A stretch of DNA of 64,000 nt from Deefgea tanakiae (GTDB lineage: Bacteria > Pseudomonadota > Gammaproteobacteria > Burkholderiales > Chitinibacteraceae). The notes under the pieces were generated by a model. It ran no database searches, was not told where the DNA came from, and worked only from the letters and a program-made list of their open reading frames with translations. Each line of letters starts with the position of its first letter. Position 1 is the stretch's first letter. Positions 1 through 10,200 of the stretch are shown piece by piece. The translations under genes were made by a program, and so were the position numbers. The stretch covers positions 2,542,001 to 2,606,000 of the forward strand of contig NZ_CP081150.1 in assembly GCF_019665765.1 (NCBI RefSeq), written 5' to 3'.

Positions 1-1341
1 TTCGTGTTTAAGTGTCGTGAGCAAGCCACGCCAGCCGATTTGCTCATTCATCCAGCGCTGCAAAAACGGCATCGCGGTTTGCCACAGATCCAAATCAGGG
101 TCGAGTTGTCGGCCTAATCCTTCAATATTCAGTAGCGTTTTTTGCAGTAAAACCAATTGCGGCTGAATTTCTACATTGAATCGACGCGAGGTTTCAAATA
201 AGCGCAGCAGAACAAAACCGAATGAGATCTGTGACAGCGGCTTATTAAAGAACGGCTCGCACACGGTACGCACGGCTGCTTCTAGTTCTTCAACGCGCGT
301 TTCTTTGGGTACCCAGCCACTTTCTATATGCGCGGTAGCAACGCGATGATAATCGCGATTAAAAAACGCTAGAAAATTAATCGCCAGATACTGCTTGTCC
401 GTATCGCTCAGCGTGCCAACAATACCAAAGTCTAGCGCAATATACCTATTATCTGCCGCAACTAGAATATTGCCCGGATGCATATCGGCATGGAAAAAAC
501 CGTGGCGAAAAACTTGGGTAAAGAAAATCTCTACACCAAACTTCGACAATTTTTTCAGATCCATCCCCGCCGCTTTCAGCTCATCGATACGACCAATCGG
601 AATGCCGTCCATCCATTCCATCACCATCACTTCGCGCGCGCAGTAATCGTAATAGACTGCAGGAACGAGTAACTGATCGGAATTCAAAAAATTACGATGT
701 AATTGGCTGGCATTAGCCGCTTCGTGCATTAAATCGAGCTCATCATGCAGGTAGCGATCAAACTCAGCCACCACTTCACGCGGTTTTAGGCGCTTTCCAT
801 CAGAAAATAATTTCTCGACGCAAACGGCTAAGGTTTTCAGCAAAGCCAAATCGCTTTCGATAATCGGCATGATGCCGGGGCGCAGTACTTTGACCGCCAC
901 CGCTTGTCCAACCTTACCATCCACTGGATGCAGACGCGCCCGATGCACTTGCGCGACCGAGGCCGATGCAATCGGCTGCGGATCAAACTCACAGAATAAT
1001 TCAGCTGTCGATTTGCCTAAGCTGCGCTCAATCTGCGCAATGGCGATGTCCGACGCAAAAGGCGGAACGTTATCTTGTAGTTGCGCCAGTTCATTGGCGA
1101 TATCGGGCGGCATCAAATCGCGGCGCGTGGAAAGCACTTGGCCGAACTTAACGAAAATTGGCCCCAAAGACTCCAGCGCCAAGCGCAAACGCACGGCGCG
1201 CGGCTGATCGAGCTTGCGCCAGAACAGCAGCGCTTTGAGCAGGCCACGCAAACCCCGAACGCGCTCATGGCCGAGCAAGAACTCGTCTAAGCCATAGTGC
1301 ACGACAACATGGGCAATTTTGATAAAGCGAAACAAAGACAT
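1..1341 (-). CDS. ubiB: Ubiquinone biosynthesis protein UbiB, C-terminus cut by window edge
   Basis: Atypical kinase-like ATPase of the UbiB/ADCK/ABC1 family, needed for aerobic ubiquinone synthesis at the inner membrane. I translated this open frame from the minus strand: it starts with ATG at 1341 ([13 protein letters not shown]) and runs off the left edge after 447 codons. The family motif KFGQVLSTR is near residue 65, the alanine-rich nucleotide loop [11 protein letters not shown] near 108, the lysine strand [11 protein letters not shown] near 130, and the catalytic-type HADMHPGNI and LDFGIVG motifs near 270-295. Family members are usually 500-550 residues, so roughly the last 60-100, including the C-terminal membrane helices, lie outside. 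It follows ubiJ by 48 bp, the usual ubiE-ubiJ-ubiB order. Confidence 0.96.
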   Translation of the reverse strand, partial: MSLFRFIKIAHVVVHYGLDEFLLGHERVRGLRGLLKALLFWRKLDQPRAVRLRLALESLGPIFVKFGQVLSTRRDLMPPDIANELAQLQDNVPPFASDIAIAQIERSLGKSTAELFCEFDPQPIASASVAQVHRARLHPVDGKVGQAVAVKVLRPGIMPIIESDLALLKTLAVCVEKLFSDGKRLKPREVVAEFDRYLHDELDLMHEAANASQLHRNFLNSDQLLVPAVYYDYCAREVMVMEWMDGIPIGRIDELKAAGMDLKKLSKFGVEIFFTQVFRHGFFHADMHPGNILVAADNRYIALDFGIVGTLSDTDKQYLAINFLAFFNRDYHRVATAHIESGWVPKETRVEELEAAVRTVCEPFFNKPLSQISFGFVLLRLFETSRRFNVEIQPQLVLLQKTLLNIEGLGRQLDPDLDLWQTAMPFLQRWMNEQIGWRGLLTTLKHE

Positions 1342-1389
1342 CAAGGTTTTCCGAAAAAGGCCGCAACGCGCCAGCGTCAAAGGTAAAAA

Positions 1390-1950
1390 CTAAACGACCT
1401 GCTCCAAGCGTTGCAAGCGTTTTTCTAGCCGAGCGATATCGTCGCGCAGCGTGTCGACTTGATCGCAAAACTCGGTGACATGATGTTTCTGTGGCAAGAT
1501 TTTTCGCTCATCACGCACATACTCCACCACCGAAACGGCCATGCGCTGCCCCATTTCTTTGGGTGCCTCCAGCAAACTGGCTGCAACACGGCTAATGCGA
1601 TGTGCCAGAATATCGCCAACCAACAACGATAAATCTTCTGCCGCATCCCATTGTAAGCCTGCCAAGATATTGCCGGCCTTGCCGGCTAACTCAGCATCGC
1701 CACTAATTCTGACTTGCCGCGAAGCCGCTTGCCGATCAGTAAAGCGCGTCACAAAAAACCGAGCGGGCATACTGAGTGTCGCTTCCGCTGGCGCATGCGA
1801 CTCCGCCAACAAACCATCCTCGGTCACCACCACGACGGCGGCAACAATCGGCAACTCTAAACGCACCGTACGCCCACGCAAGTCAGCCAACTCAGCCTGC
1901 AAAGCCGGCGCTTGCGCCAATAAGTGATTCAAAATGCCAGCTAGTAACAT
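1390..1950 (-). CDS. ubiJ: Ubiquinone biosynthesis accessory factor UbiJ (SCP2 domain)
   Basis: UbiJ is a lipid-binding accessory protein of the soluble ubiquinone-synthesis complex, with an SCP2 sterol-carrier fold that holds the polyprenyl intermediate. The 186-residue product starts MLLAGILNHLLAQAP and has the SCP2-like region over residues 10-115. A charged C-terminal coiled coil (LRDDIARLEKRLQRLEQ) is also typical of UbiJ. I chose ATG at 1950 because GAGG lies 5 nt upstream; a TTG at 1968 would add six residues but has no ribosome site. It lies between ubiE and ubiB, which supports the assignment. UbiJ sequences vary a lot, so the name rests partly on context. Confidence 0.9.
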   Translation of the reverse strand: MLLAGILNHLLAQAPALQAELADLRGRTVRLELPIVAAVVVVTEDGLLAESHAPAEATLSMPARFFVTRFTDRQAASRQVRISGDAELAGKAGNILAGLQWDAAEDLSLLVGDILAHRISRVAASLLEAPKEMGQRMAVSVVEYVRDERKILPQKHHVTEFCDQVDTLRDDIARLEKRLQRLEQVV

Positions 1951-2084
1951 CACCACCTCATCATGCAATTTTTTAGAGTTCAGTTTTGCTGTTAATGGTG
2001 TTCCGCGAACGTTAAATAGAGGCTTTTAAACCCCTCAATATCAAGCCGACGAAGTCGGTGCAGATATAGGGTCGCCTTCTTTTG

Positions 2085-2116
2085 CTTACTTTTCTTGGCG
2101 AAGCAAGAAAAGTAAG
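2085..2116 (-). repeat. Hairpin repeat element type II, copy A
   Basis: A perfect 13-bp inverted repeat, CTTACTTTTCTTG (2085-2097) and CAAGAAAAGTAAG (2104-2116), encloses the 6-nt loop GCGAAG. The same design (13-14 bp stem, 6-nt loop, then a conserved flank) recurs at 47499-47530, inverted with the complementary loop CTTCGC, and at 47944-47977. The flank reads AAAAGAAGGCGACCC on the minus strand here and CAAAGAAAGGCGCCCC at copy B. Confidence 0.8.
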
Positions 2117-2205
2117 TCCGCGTCGCGGATTGCGACACCAAAACACCCGTGCCGCAGGCATTTAAAACTATCAACACGCAATCTGAACAGCCCAAACTTA
2201 TGCAG

Positions 2206-2250
2206 GTATATGACTGTAGTCATTTATTATGAATGACCACAGCAACATAC
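2206..2250. repeat. Dispersed palindrome type I, copy 1
   Basis: Imperfect palindrome: left arm GTATATGACTGTAGTCATT and right arm AATGACCACAGCAACATAC, matching at 15 of 19 positions around a short AT-rich loop. It belongs to the family described at 47705-47759. It lies just beyond the ubiE stop codon. Confidence 0.65.
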
Positions 2251-2256
2251 ATAACA

Positions 2257-3000
2257 TTAAAACTTCGTACCTTTATGCAAAGCCACCACACCGCCAGTCA
2301 AATTATGAAAGTCTGCACGGCCAAAACCGGCGTCGAGCATCATTTGTTTCAGTGTTTCTTGGTCTGGGTGCATGCGAATCGATTCAGCTAGATACTGATA
2401 AGAATCGGCGTCATTGGCGACCAATTTGCCCATGAAAGGGAGCAGTTTGAACGAGTACAAATCATAAGCAGGTTTTAATGGTGCCCAAACTTTCGAGAAT
2501 TCCAGCACCAACAAGCGGCCACCCGGTTTCAACACGCGATGCATTTCTTTGAGTGCGGCGTCTTTGTGCGTCATATTTCGCAGGCCAAACGCCACCGAAA
2601 CGATATTAAAATAGTTATCAGGAAACGGTAGTTTTTCCGCATCGCACTGCGCCACTGGCAAGGCAAAACCTTGATCCATTAAACGATCACGGCCAACGCC
2701 TAGCATCGAGCTATTGATATCCGTTAGCCAAACTTGGCCAGTTTTGCCGACTTTTTTGGCAAACGCTTTCGATAAATCACCGGTACCACCGGCGATGTCC
2801 AAAATTTTATCGCCCGCTTTGGCTCCGCTGGTTTCAATGGTGAAGAATTTCCAAGCGCGGTGCAGACCACCCGACATCAAGTCATTCATCACGTCGTATT
2901 TTTGCGCGACAGAATGAAATACTTCGGCGACTTTTTGCGCTTTTTCGGATTCATTGACCGTTTTAAAGCCGAAATGCGTTGATTGATCTTGCTCGCTCAT
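2257..3000 (-). CDS. ubiE: Bifunctional demethylmenaquinone/ubiquinone C-methyltransferase UbiE
   Basis: SAM-dependent C-methyltransferase of the ubiquinone (and, where present, menaquinone) pathway. It methylates 2-polyprenyl-6-methoxy-1,4-benzoquinol. The product is about 247 residues (E. coli UbiE has 251). It has the early FGF and [16 protein letters not shown] segments, SAM motif I DIAGGTGD near residue 68, [13 protein letters not shown] near 90, AFGLRNM near 130, and the terminal [12 protein letters not shown]. The start is taken as the second of two adjacent ATGs (3000; the other is 3003), 7 nt after AGGA; an upstream TTG at 3018 is unlikely. It lies downstream of the DUF971 gene and upstream of ubiJ/ubiB, a common betaproteobacterial arrangement. 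Confidence 0.97.
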   Translation of the reverse strand: MSEQDQSTHFGFKTVNESEKAQKVAEVFHSVAQKYDVMNDLMSGGLHRAWKFFTIETSGAKAGDKILDIAGGTGDLSKAFAKKVGKTGQVWLTDINSSMLGVGRDRLMDQGFALPVAQCDAEKLPFPDNYFNIVSVAFGLRNMTHKDAALKEMHRVLKPGGRLLVLEFSKVWAPLKPAYDLYSFKLLPFMGKLVANDADSYQYLAESIRMHPDQETLKQMMLDAGFGRADFHNLTGGVVALHKGTKF

Positions 3001-3109
3001 CATGACGTCCTTTTTCAATTATTCTTTGCCTGAGACTCAGCCCAGCAATACTCAAAGGGTATTCAGCCGTAGACATTGATTTGCAACAGCCAGCACCCGA
3101 TACATGCAA

Positions 3110-3487
3110 TTATTTTTTATCGCGCGATGCGCCAGCAGCGGCGAGCTGCGCTAAATATTTGGCCCACAAGACATCTTGGTCTCGGCCTAATTCATAGAGG
3201 TATTCCCACGAAAACAAGCCTGAATCATGGCCATCGTCAAATACAAGCTTGACTGCGTAATTACCGACCGGTTCAACCGCCACAATATTGACACTAGCTT
3301 TGCCCACTTGCAGCGTTTCATTTCCCACGCCATGCCCGCGAACCTCGGCCGACGGACTCGATACGCGCAAAAACTCACACGGCAGCTTAAATTGCGCACC
3401 ATCTGCATAGGCAATTTCTAAAATTTTGGACACTTGATGCAGCTTGATTTCTGTCGGCTGCGGGGTGGAGGGCAGTAAACCGGCCAT
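3110..3487 (-). CDS. DUF971 family protein (gamma-butyrobetaine hydroxylase-like N-terminal domain)
   Basis: A 125-residue cytoplasmic protein of the DUF971 family, the small domain found at the N-terminus of gamma-butyrobetaine hydroxylases and, alone, in many proteobacteria. Visible hallmarks are PTEIKLHQVSKILEIAYADG near residue 11, LPCEFLRVSSPSAEVRGHG near 35, and DDGHDSGLFSWEYLYELG near 85. Stand-alone members often lie next to ubiE, as here (109 bp upstream on the same strand), but their biochemical role is not established. No dioxygenase domain follows. The family is confident; the function is unknown. Confidence 0.9.
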   Translation of the reverse strand: MAGLLPSTPQPTEIKLHQVSKILEIAYADGAQFKLPCEFLRVSSPSAEVRGHGVGNETLQVGKASVNIVAVEPVGNYAVKLVFDDGHDSGLFSWEYLYELGRDQDVLWAKYLAQLAAAGASRDKK

Positions 3488-3629
3488 GGCGCACTCTTAC
3501 AATCATCATCGAGCCCACATAATACCCTGCTTTATCGCTGCTTCGTAGTTTCAAACAGCCGTTTGCCCGTATTTTGAGTGCGCAAGATGCGCGTTTCACA
3601 TTGATTCAAATGGCATTTATTTACAGCAA

Positions 3630-3659
3630 TTGAAAATATATGCAGGAACACTGTAGACT
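3630..3659 (+). promoter_or_regulatory. Candidate sigma70 promoter for phoB
   Basis: TTGAAA (3630-3635) and TAGACT (3654-3659) are 18 bp apart, about 75 bp before the phoB start. I see no clear direct-repeat Pho box. The evidence is the consensus match only. Confidence 0.3.
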
Positions 3660-3732
3660 TGTAATACTAAGTTCACATTAAAGCCTTATTCTCGCAACAA
3701 ATAAATTGAACTTTTTCCGCGAGGAACACTCC

Positions 3733-4419
3733 ATGGCCGCCACAATTCTATTGGTTGAAGACGAACCAGCAATTCAAGAGCTGATTGCTTTTAACCTTTC
3801 TCAAGCAGGTCATCACATCATCCGCGCCGATTCGGCCGAAGCAGGCGCCAATATCGTGCGCAACGCGCTACCCGATTTGATTTTATTAGACTGGATGTTG
3901 CCGGGAATGACTGGCATTGAATTTGCCAAGAAATTGCGCGCAGATGAGCGCACCCGCTCAATTCCGTTAATTATGCTCACTGCTCGTTCTGATGAACAAG
4001 ATAAAATCATGGGCTTGGAAACGGGTGCGGATGATTACATAACCAAACCATTTAGCCCGCGCGAATTACAAGCTCGCATCAAAGCAGTACTTCGCCGCCG
4101 CGCACCGCAAGTGACCGATGACCCAGTGGAAATCAAAGGCTTGCGCCTTGATCCAATTACACACCGTGTGTTTGGTAATTCTTCCCCGCTGGATTTGGGG
4201 CCGACTGAGTTTCGCTTGCTGCATTTCTTTATGACCCATCCAGAACGCGTTCATTCACGCGCTCATCTGCTCGACCAAGTCTGGGGCGATCATGTGTTTG
4301 TTGAAGAGCGTACGGTTGACGTGCATATTCGCCGCCTGCGCTCTTCACTTGAAGGCACAGGTCACGATAATTTAATCCAAACGATCCGAGGCTCAGGTTA
4401 TCGTTTGTCTGTAAATTAA
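3733..4419 (+). CDS. phoB: Phosphate regulon response regulator PhoB (OmpR/PhoB family)
   Basis: DNA-binding response regulator of the phosphate-starvation two-component system. The 228-residue product (E. coli PhoB 229) has a receiver domain at residues 1-120, with the acidic pair VEDEP, the phospho-acceptor aspartate in LLDWMLPGM near 53, and the conserved lysine in TKPFSPREL near 105. A winged-helix output domain follows (130-228, with RVHSRAHLLDQVWG and VDVHIRRLRSSLE). The ATG at 3733 has GAGGA 7 nt upstream; an upstream TTG at 3706 is rejected. phoR follows 89 bp downstream. The PhoB name is strongly supported by this pairing and by similarity over the full length. Confidence 0.93.
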   Translation: MAATILLVEDEPAIQELIAFNLSQAGHHIIRADSAEAGANIVRNALPDLILLDWMLPGMTGIEFAKKLRADERTRSIPLIMLTARSDEQDKIMGLETGADDYITKPFSPRELQARIKAVLRRRAPQVTDDPVEIKGLRLDPITHRVFGNSSPLDLGPTEFRLLHFFMTHPERVHSRAHLLDQVWGDHVFVEERTVDVHIRRLRSSLEGTGHDNLIQTIRGSGYRLSVN

Positions 4420-4438
4420 GATTTAAACTGCTGCACAC

Positions 4439-4488
4439 CCCTGCTTTTCATTGGCGCAAAAACCGATGGTGAAGCAGGGTTTATTTTC
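4439..4488 (+). terminator. Hairpin with T-rich tail between phoB and phoR (possible attenuator)
   Basis: CCCTGCTT (4439-4446) pairs with AAGCAGGG (4472-4479), followed by TTTATTTT. The loop is long (25 nt), so this is a weak terminator at best. It may reduce phoR expression relative to phoB. Confidence 0.4.
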
Positions 4489-4508
4489 GTTTCATCAAAG
4501 GCCGGTCC

Positions 4509-5795
4509 ATGTTTTGGCTTCGCTCGATTCTGTTTTATTCATTGATTACACTGATATCGCTCTTTATTAGCGCGATAGGTAATGTATACGAAGGGCTTGC
4601 TTTTGCCCTCGTGGTACTCGCTTGCGTGACGGTATATCATTTAATCAATTTGAATCGCCTGAACGCGTGGCTAAAAACACCAAACATCGACACCGTCCCC
4701 GCCAGCTTTATGCTATGGCAAGACGTGTTCGATCAATTGTACGAGCAAATTCGTACGCAGCAAAAATCTAAAGACCGCCTTGCCAATACACTAGATCGAT
4801 TTCTATCCGCCGCCGAAGCCCTGCCCGATGGCGTCGTTATTCTGGATGAGTTTGATCGCATTGAGTGGTGTAACCCAGCCAGCCAAATTCATTTGGGATT
4901 GAATCGCAAAACCGACTCAGGCCAGCAAATCACCAATCTCTTGCGCCATCCTGCGCTGCGTGAATATTTAAAAGAACAAGACTTTAGTCACCCGGTGACG
5001 TTACGCACGATGCGCCCGCAGGAACAAGTGCTGTCAGTGCAAATGGTGCCGTTTGATTCAACGCGCAAATTATTATTAAGCCGTGACATTACGCAGCTAG
5101 ACCGTGTGCAAACCGTACATAGAGACTTCGTAGCCAATGTTTCACACGAACTACGTACACCTTTGACAGTGGTGGGTGGTTTTATTGAAACGATGATTGA
5201 TCTACCCAACATCGACCAAAAAACCCGCGAACAACATATGCAGCTCATGTACGAGCAAACGCAGCGTATGCAGCGCTTGGTTGAAGACTTACTGACCTTA
5301 TCAAAACTAGAAAACGGCCAGCAACTCAAAGAAGAAGAGGTCGATATTCCACAATTAATGCAATTGCTGCGCATTGAAGCTGAAGGTTTATCGCAAGGCC
5401 GCCATAGCATCAGCATTGCCGCGATTGATCGCCAACGCCTGATCGGCAATCACGACGAGCTGCATTCAGCACTGGGCAATCTAGTATCAAACGCGGTGCG
5501 CTACACGCCTGCCGGTGGTCGTATTAGCTTGGCATGGCAAAAGCGCGGTGACGAAGTTTGCTTTATTGTCCAAGACACTGGTATTGGCATCGCCCCCGAG
5601 CATGTACCGCGCCTCACCGAGCGTTTCTACCGCGTAGATCGTGGCCGCTCACGCAATACCGGCGGCACGGGATTAGGCCTGGCGATTGTGAAACATATTC
5701 TAAATCGCCACCAAGCCACGATGGCGGTGGAATCGCGACTCGGCGAAGGCACCGAATTTGCGGTTAAATTCCCCACGCCACGGATTTTGGAATAA
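4509..5795 (+). CDS. phoR: Phosphate regulon sensor histidine kinase PhoR
   Basis: Inner-membrane sensor kinase that phosphorylates PhoB when phosphate is scarce. The 428-residue product has two membrane segments near residues 5-22 and 28-46, and a PAS-like region about 85-190 (ALPDGVVILDEFDRIEWCNPA). The phosphorylated histidine is in NVSHELRTPLTVVGGF near 215. The ATPase boxes are the N box NLVSNAVRYTP near 328, DTGIGIAPEH near 357, the F box RFYRVDRGRSR, and GGTGLGLAIVKHI near 385. E. coli PhoR has 431 residues and the same order of parts. AAAGG lies just before the ATG. A terminator follows. Confidence 0.93.
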   Translation: MFWLRSILFYSLITLISLFISAIGNVYEGLAFALVVLACVTVYHLINLNRLNAWLKTPNIDTVPASFMLWQDVFDQLYEQIRTQQKSKDRLANTLDRFLSAAEALPDGVVILDEFDRIEWCNPASQIHLGLNRKTDSGQQITNLLRHPALREYLKEQDFSHPVTLRTMRPQEQVLSVQMVPFDSTRKLLLSRDITQLDRVQTVHRDFVANVSHELRTPLTVVGGFIETMIDLPNIDQKTREQHMQLMYEQTQRMQRLVEDLLTLSKLENGQQLKEEEVDIPQLMQLLRIEAEGLSQGRHSISIAAIDRQRLIGNHDELHSALGNLVSNAVRYTPAGGRISLAWQKRGDEVCFIVQDTGIGIAPEHVPRLTERFYRVDRGRSRNTGGTGLGLAIVKHILNRHQATMAVESRLGEGTEFAVKFPTPRILE

Positions 5796-5816
5796 GCGCC
5801 AATAGGCAATACACAC

Positions 5817-5851
5817 AAAAACACGAATCGCAAACGCCTTCGTGTTTTTTT
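5817..5851 (+). terminator. Rho-independent terminator after phoR
   Basis: AAAAACACGAA pairs with TTCGTGTTTTT across an 11-nt loop, ending in a run of seven T. It closes the phoB-phoR unit. Confidence 0.8.
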
Positions 5852-5982
5852 ATGCCATGATACTGAGCGCAGACGATGGGCAGAAATCACGACAGTTTGT
5901 GCAAACACAAACCTGCACCCTTGATGTTGATACATAATGCCCCAAGATCATTTATTACCCACTCACACAGGCGTATGAAACT

Positions 5983-7065
5983 ATGAGCAAAATTGCGGCA
6001 ATTAAACCTTTCGGTCAAAGTATCTGGTTGGACAATCTTTCGCGCGGTCTCATCGCTTCAGGTGAGTTGGCAAAAATCCTTAAAGAAGACGCCATTGCTG
6101 GCGTGACTTCAAATCCAGCGATTTTCTACAAATCAATTTCTTCTGACCCGCTTTACACTGGCGACTTGGCTGAACTGAAAAAACAAGATTTAACAGCGGA
6201 ACAACGCTACGAAGCTTTGGTTGTGCCGGACATTCAAGCGACTTGTGACTTAACTCGCTCAATCTACGATGAAACCAACGGTGTTGATGGCTACGTGAGC
6301 TTGGAAGTATCGCCAACACTCGCTAACGACGCACAAGGCACGATCGATAACGCGAAACGTCTATGGGCTGAAATCAACCGCCCGAACGTGATGATCAAAG
6401 TACCAGCAACCCCAGCAGGCGTGATTGCATTCGAAGAGTTGATCACTTCAGGCATCAACGTGAACGTGACCTTGATGTTCAACTTGACTCACGTCGACAA
6501 CATCTTGACTGCCTACATCCGCGGTCTAGAAGCACGCGCAGCAGCTGGCTTGCCAGTGGACCGCGTACACGCAGTAGCATCGGTATTCTTGTCACGCGTT
6601 GATAGCTTGATCGACCCACAATTGGAAGCGATCGGCACGCCAGAAGCTTTGGCATTGCGCGGTAAAGTGGCCTTGTCATTTGTGAAAGTGGCTTACCAAC
6701 AACATTACAAAACATTGTTCCACGGCACTCGCTTTGCGGCATTGAAAGCACTCGGCGCACATCCACAACGCCTATTGTGGGCTTCTACCGGTACCAAAAA
6801 CAAAGCCTACAACGATGTTATGTACGTTGAAGACTTGATCGGACCAGAAACTGTGAATACTGTTCCTGATGCGACTTTGGCGCTATTCCGTGACCACGGT
6901 AAAGCCGCTGCAACACTAGAAACTGGCGCAGCAGATGCTGTTGCTACCTTAGTTGCAGTACGTAAACTAGGTATCAACTACAACTTGGCTGGCGAACAAT
7001 TGCAACAAGAAGGCTTGAAACAATTTGACGAAGCTTTTGTTAAATTGCTTGAACTGACTAAATAA
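5983..7065 (+). CDS. tal: Transaldolase (long, TIGR00876-type)
   Basis: Transaldolase of the non-oxidative pentose phosphate pathway; it moves a dihydroxyacetone unit from sedoheptulose-7-phosphate to glyceraldehyde-3-phosphate. At 360 residues it is the longer form found in cyanobacteria, actinobacteria and several betaproteobacteria, not the 317-residue TalB type. The N-terminus has SIWLDNLSRGLI and GVTSNPAIFYKSI. The Schiff-base lysine is in NVMIKVPATPAG near residue 139, and LLWASTGTKNKAYNDVMYVEDLIGPETVNTVP is split between the two typical C-terminal motifs. Codons are strongly biased toward one choice, as in highly expressed genes. It is monocistronic, with terminators on both sides. Confidence 0.95.
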   Translation: MSKIAAIKPFGQSIWLDNLSRGLIASGELAKILKEDAIAGVTSNPAIFYKSISSDPLYTGDLAELKKQDLTAEQRYEALVVPDIQATCDLTRSIYDETNGVDGYVSLEVSPTLANDAQGTIDNAKRLWAEINRPNVMIKVPATPAGVIAFEELITSGINVNVTLMFNLTHVDNILTAYIRGLEARAAAGLPVDRVHAVASVFLSRVDSLIDPQLEAIGTPEALALRGKVALSFVKVAYQQHYKTLFHGTRFAALKALGAHPQRLLWASTGTKNKAYNDVMYVEDLIGPETVNTVPDATLALFRDHGKAAATLETGAADAVATLVAVRKLGINYNLAGEQLQQEGLKQFDEAFVKLLELTK

Positions 7066-7075
7066 GCAGCTTGAC

Positions 7076-7092
7076 TGCCCTTTATAAGGGCA
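7076..7092. other. Short perfect hairpin after transaldolase
   Basis: TGCCCTTTATAAGGGCA is a perfect palindrome directly after the stop codon and ahead of the stronger terminator. It may protect the mRNA 3' end. Confidence 0.4.
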
Positions 7093-7104
7093 TTGCATAA
7101 GATC

Positions 7105-7140
7105 ATGGGCTAGTTCTCTACAGAACTAGCCCATTTTTTT
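7105..7140 (+). terminator. Rho-independent terminator of the transaldolase gene
   Basis: ATGGGCTAGTTCT and AGAACTAGCCCAT form a perfect 13-bp stem with a 4-nt loop, followed by seven T. Confidence 0.9.
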
Positions 7141-7195
7141 ATACTCGGCACACCAGACCGCCGCTCCCTATTTACAAAACACCACCGCGAATGTA

Positions 7196-7236
7196 AAAAG
7201 CGCTGAGTCTGGGTATTCATCCAGAATCAGCGCTTT
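7196..7236 (-). terminator. Rho-independent terminator of the efflux operon
   Basis: On the minus strand AAAGCGCTGATTCTGG pairs almost perfectly with CCAGACTCAGCGCTTT across a short loop and ends in a T run. It lies about 30 bp after the RND pump stop codon. Confidence 0.75.
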
Positions 7237-7264
7237 AGCTAGCACAGCAATCAATACCGATGTA

Positions 7265-10200
7265 TTAGGCTGGTTTTTTCTTACCGAACTTCATTACCCA
7301 CTGCACTAAGTCATCGACAAAGGTAAACACCACCGGAATCACCAGCAAGCTAAGGAAAGTCGAAGTGATTAAGCCACCGATCACCGCAATCGCCATTGGC
7401 GCACGGAAGCTTGAATCAACGCCCCAACCCAAGGCAATCGGCAGCATACCTGCGCCCATCGCCACCGTAGTCATCACAATCGGACGCGCCCGCTTGCGCC
7501 CCGCATCCATCAGCGCATCAAAACGACTCATGCCATCACGGCGCGCAACAATCGCGTATTCCACCAGCAAGATTGAGTTTTTCGCCGCAATGCCCATCAG
7601 CATCACCAAGCCAATTAAGGATGGCATCGAGAATGAGCTTTGCGCGATAAACAGCGCTAAAAATGCACCGGGAAACGACAGCAACAACGCAAACAAGATC
7701 GTTACCGGCTGCATGAATTGGCGGAATAGCAGCACCAACACCATATAAATACACAGCACGCCCGTTAGCATCGCCAAACCAAAGCTCGCAAAGAGCTTGT
7801 TCATCTCTTCAGCATCACCAAACTCAGCACGAGTAACGCCAGAAGGTAGATTTTTGAGTGCCGGCAATTGATCCGCTTCCGCGCTGACTTCACCCAGAGG
7901 TCGACCATTGAGTTCAACATCAAAAATCACATTTCGCGCTCTATCGTATCGACTAATCAGGCTAGGGCCACTGGATATTTCAATGTCTGCGACTTGCCCC
8001 AGCATCACCTCGCCTTGGCTAGAAGGCACACGTAAACGCTTAATCTGCTCTAAATCAGTACGGAACGAATCCGGTAAACGCACCACAATCGGCACTTGAC
8101 GTTCGGGTAGATTCAGCTTGGCCAAGGCAGTATCAAAGTCTCCGACTGTTGCAATCCGAATCGTGTCGGCAATCGCCACCGCCGTTACACCCATATCGGC
8201 CGCCCGGCTCATATCTGGGCGAATAATCAATTCAGGCCGCACCAAGCTCGCACTGGAAGTAATCGCACCCACGCCCTGCAGCGTTCGCAAATCTTGCTCA
8301 ATCGCTTTTGCTGCAATCATCAGCCCATCCGGATCATCGGATTTCACGATCATTTGCAGTTTTTCACCACTTTGGCCCAATCCCACCGTCACGCGAGCAC
8401 CAGGAATCGCTTGCAAAGCAATCCGCAGGTCTTTTTCAATTTCAGTTTTTTTCTGGCTGCGTTCATTGCGCGGCGCGAGTGTCAGCGTTAAGTTGGCTTT
8501 ATTCACGCCACTGCTGCCACCCGCAAAGGGATCAGACCCCGCCTTGCCATCGCCAACCGCAGTATAAATTCGCGTGATGTAGGCATTTTTAGCCAAAATG
8601 AGTCGCGCTTGATCGGCCGCGACGAAGGTTTCTTGCAACGTCGCGCCAGGTGGTAATTCAATCTTTACCAAGGTTTGCGAGCGATCATCGGGCGGTACAA
8701 AACCTTTTGGTAACAAAGGCACCAGTGCTAATGCGCCGACAAAAAACACCAAGGATAAAAATGCCGTCGTTTTGCGATGATGCAAACACCATGCCGCGCA
8801 ACGTAAATACCCTTCTTTCAGCTTGCCTTCTTTTTCTTCACCGACAATGGGCTTGAGTAAGTAGGCCGCCATCATCGGCGTGAGCAAACGTGCCACCACC
8901 AAAGAGGCCATCACCGCCATCGCCGCAGTCCAGCCAAATGGGTGGAAGAATTTACCCGGAATCCCGCTCATAAATGCGGTCGGCAAAAATACAGCGACCA
9001 AGGCAAACGTCGTGGCGATCACCGCGAGACCGATTTCATCCGCCGCCTCCATCGCAGCTTGATACGGCGTTTTGCCCATCCGCAAATGGCGAACGATGTT
9101 TTCGATTTCAACAATCGCATCGTCGACCAAAATCCCGACCACCAAGGCCAGCGACAATAAAGTCACCGTATTGAGCGTAAAGCCAAATAAATACATACCA
9201 ATAAACGTTGGCAGAATCGACAGCGGTAAAGCCGCCGCCGACACCAAGGTGGCACGCCAATCGCGCAAGAAGAACCACACGACAATCACCGCCAGCAACG
9301 CGCCTTCATACAACAAGCCCATCGAGCCATCAAACTCTTCCTGCACTGGCGCGGCCATATCGTAGGCGGTTGTTAAGACTAGCCCTGGGTTCTCCAGTTT
9401 CAGCTTGGCCAACGCCTCACTCACTGCGGCGGCCACTTCGGTTTCGCCTGCGCCACGTGAACGGGTAATTTCAAAACCAACGACCGGCTTGCCATCCAAC
9501 TGGGCAATTGAACGACGCTCAGCAATCGTGTCTTCAATCGTTGCAATTTGATCCAAGCGAATTCGGCGGCCATCGGATAGAGCGAGCTCGGTTTTGGCTA
9601 GCTCTGCAGTCGATTGCACAGTGGCAATCGTACGAAGCGCTTGCTCTGATCCGCCTAAATCCACACGGCCACCCGAAGCGTCTTTTTGCGTACGCGCTAG
9701 CTGGCGTGAAATATCGCTACTGCTCACTCCTAACGCGGCCATGCGTTCTGGATCGAGCTCAATCCGCACCTGCCGCGTCACACCGCCTACGCGGGAAACT
9801 TGCCCCACGCCTGGAATCGCCCGAATCGCACGCGTGATTTTATTGTCGACCAACCAAGACAATTGCTCTTCATCGAGCTGTGGATCCGCAACCGTGTACA
9901 CCAAAAACGGTACGCCAGAGAACTCTACCTTGCCAATCACCGGATCTTTCAAATCAGAGGGCAGCTCGCTGCGCACATTCGAAACCGCGTTGCGGACATC
10001 ATCCACTGCATCATTAATTGGTTTTTCCAACACAAACTCAACGGTCATGCCGACGACACCGTCGCTGATATTGCTATAAACGTGCTTCACGCCTTGCAAG
10101 GCCGACACCGAGTTTTCTAGTTTTCGAGCGACTTCGGTTTCCAGCTGCGCAGGCGCAGCGCCGTCAAGTACCGCAGTCACCGTCACCATCGGCAATTCGA

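Larger units (their letters stand above)
1951..2256. repeat. Intergenic stretch between ubiE and ubiJ made of two repeat elements
   Basis: This 306-base gap holds no convincing gene. It contains a hairpin element (2085-2116, annotated separately), whose flank over about 2041-2084 also matches the copies near 47.5 and 47.9 kb. Next to ubiE is one copy of the dispersed palindrome (2206-2250). A 67-codon open frame on the minus strand (1992-2195) lies within this repeat material and shows no protein features. The gap interrupts what is otherwise a ubiE-ubiJ-ubiB operon, so the hairpins may affect read-through. Confidence 0.6.

Noticed and set aside
1992-2195. 67-codon frame between ubiE and ubiJ
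   Set aside because: It overlaps hairpin element A and its flank and has no ribosome site or homology features.
7365-10120. Many plus-strand open frames of 60-160 codons opposite the RND pump
   Set aside because: They are antisense shadows of a 1017-residue conserved protein and have no protein features.
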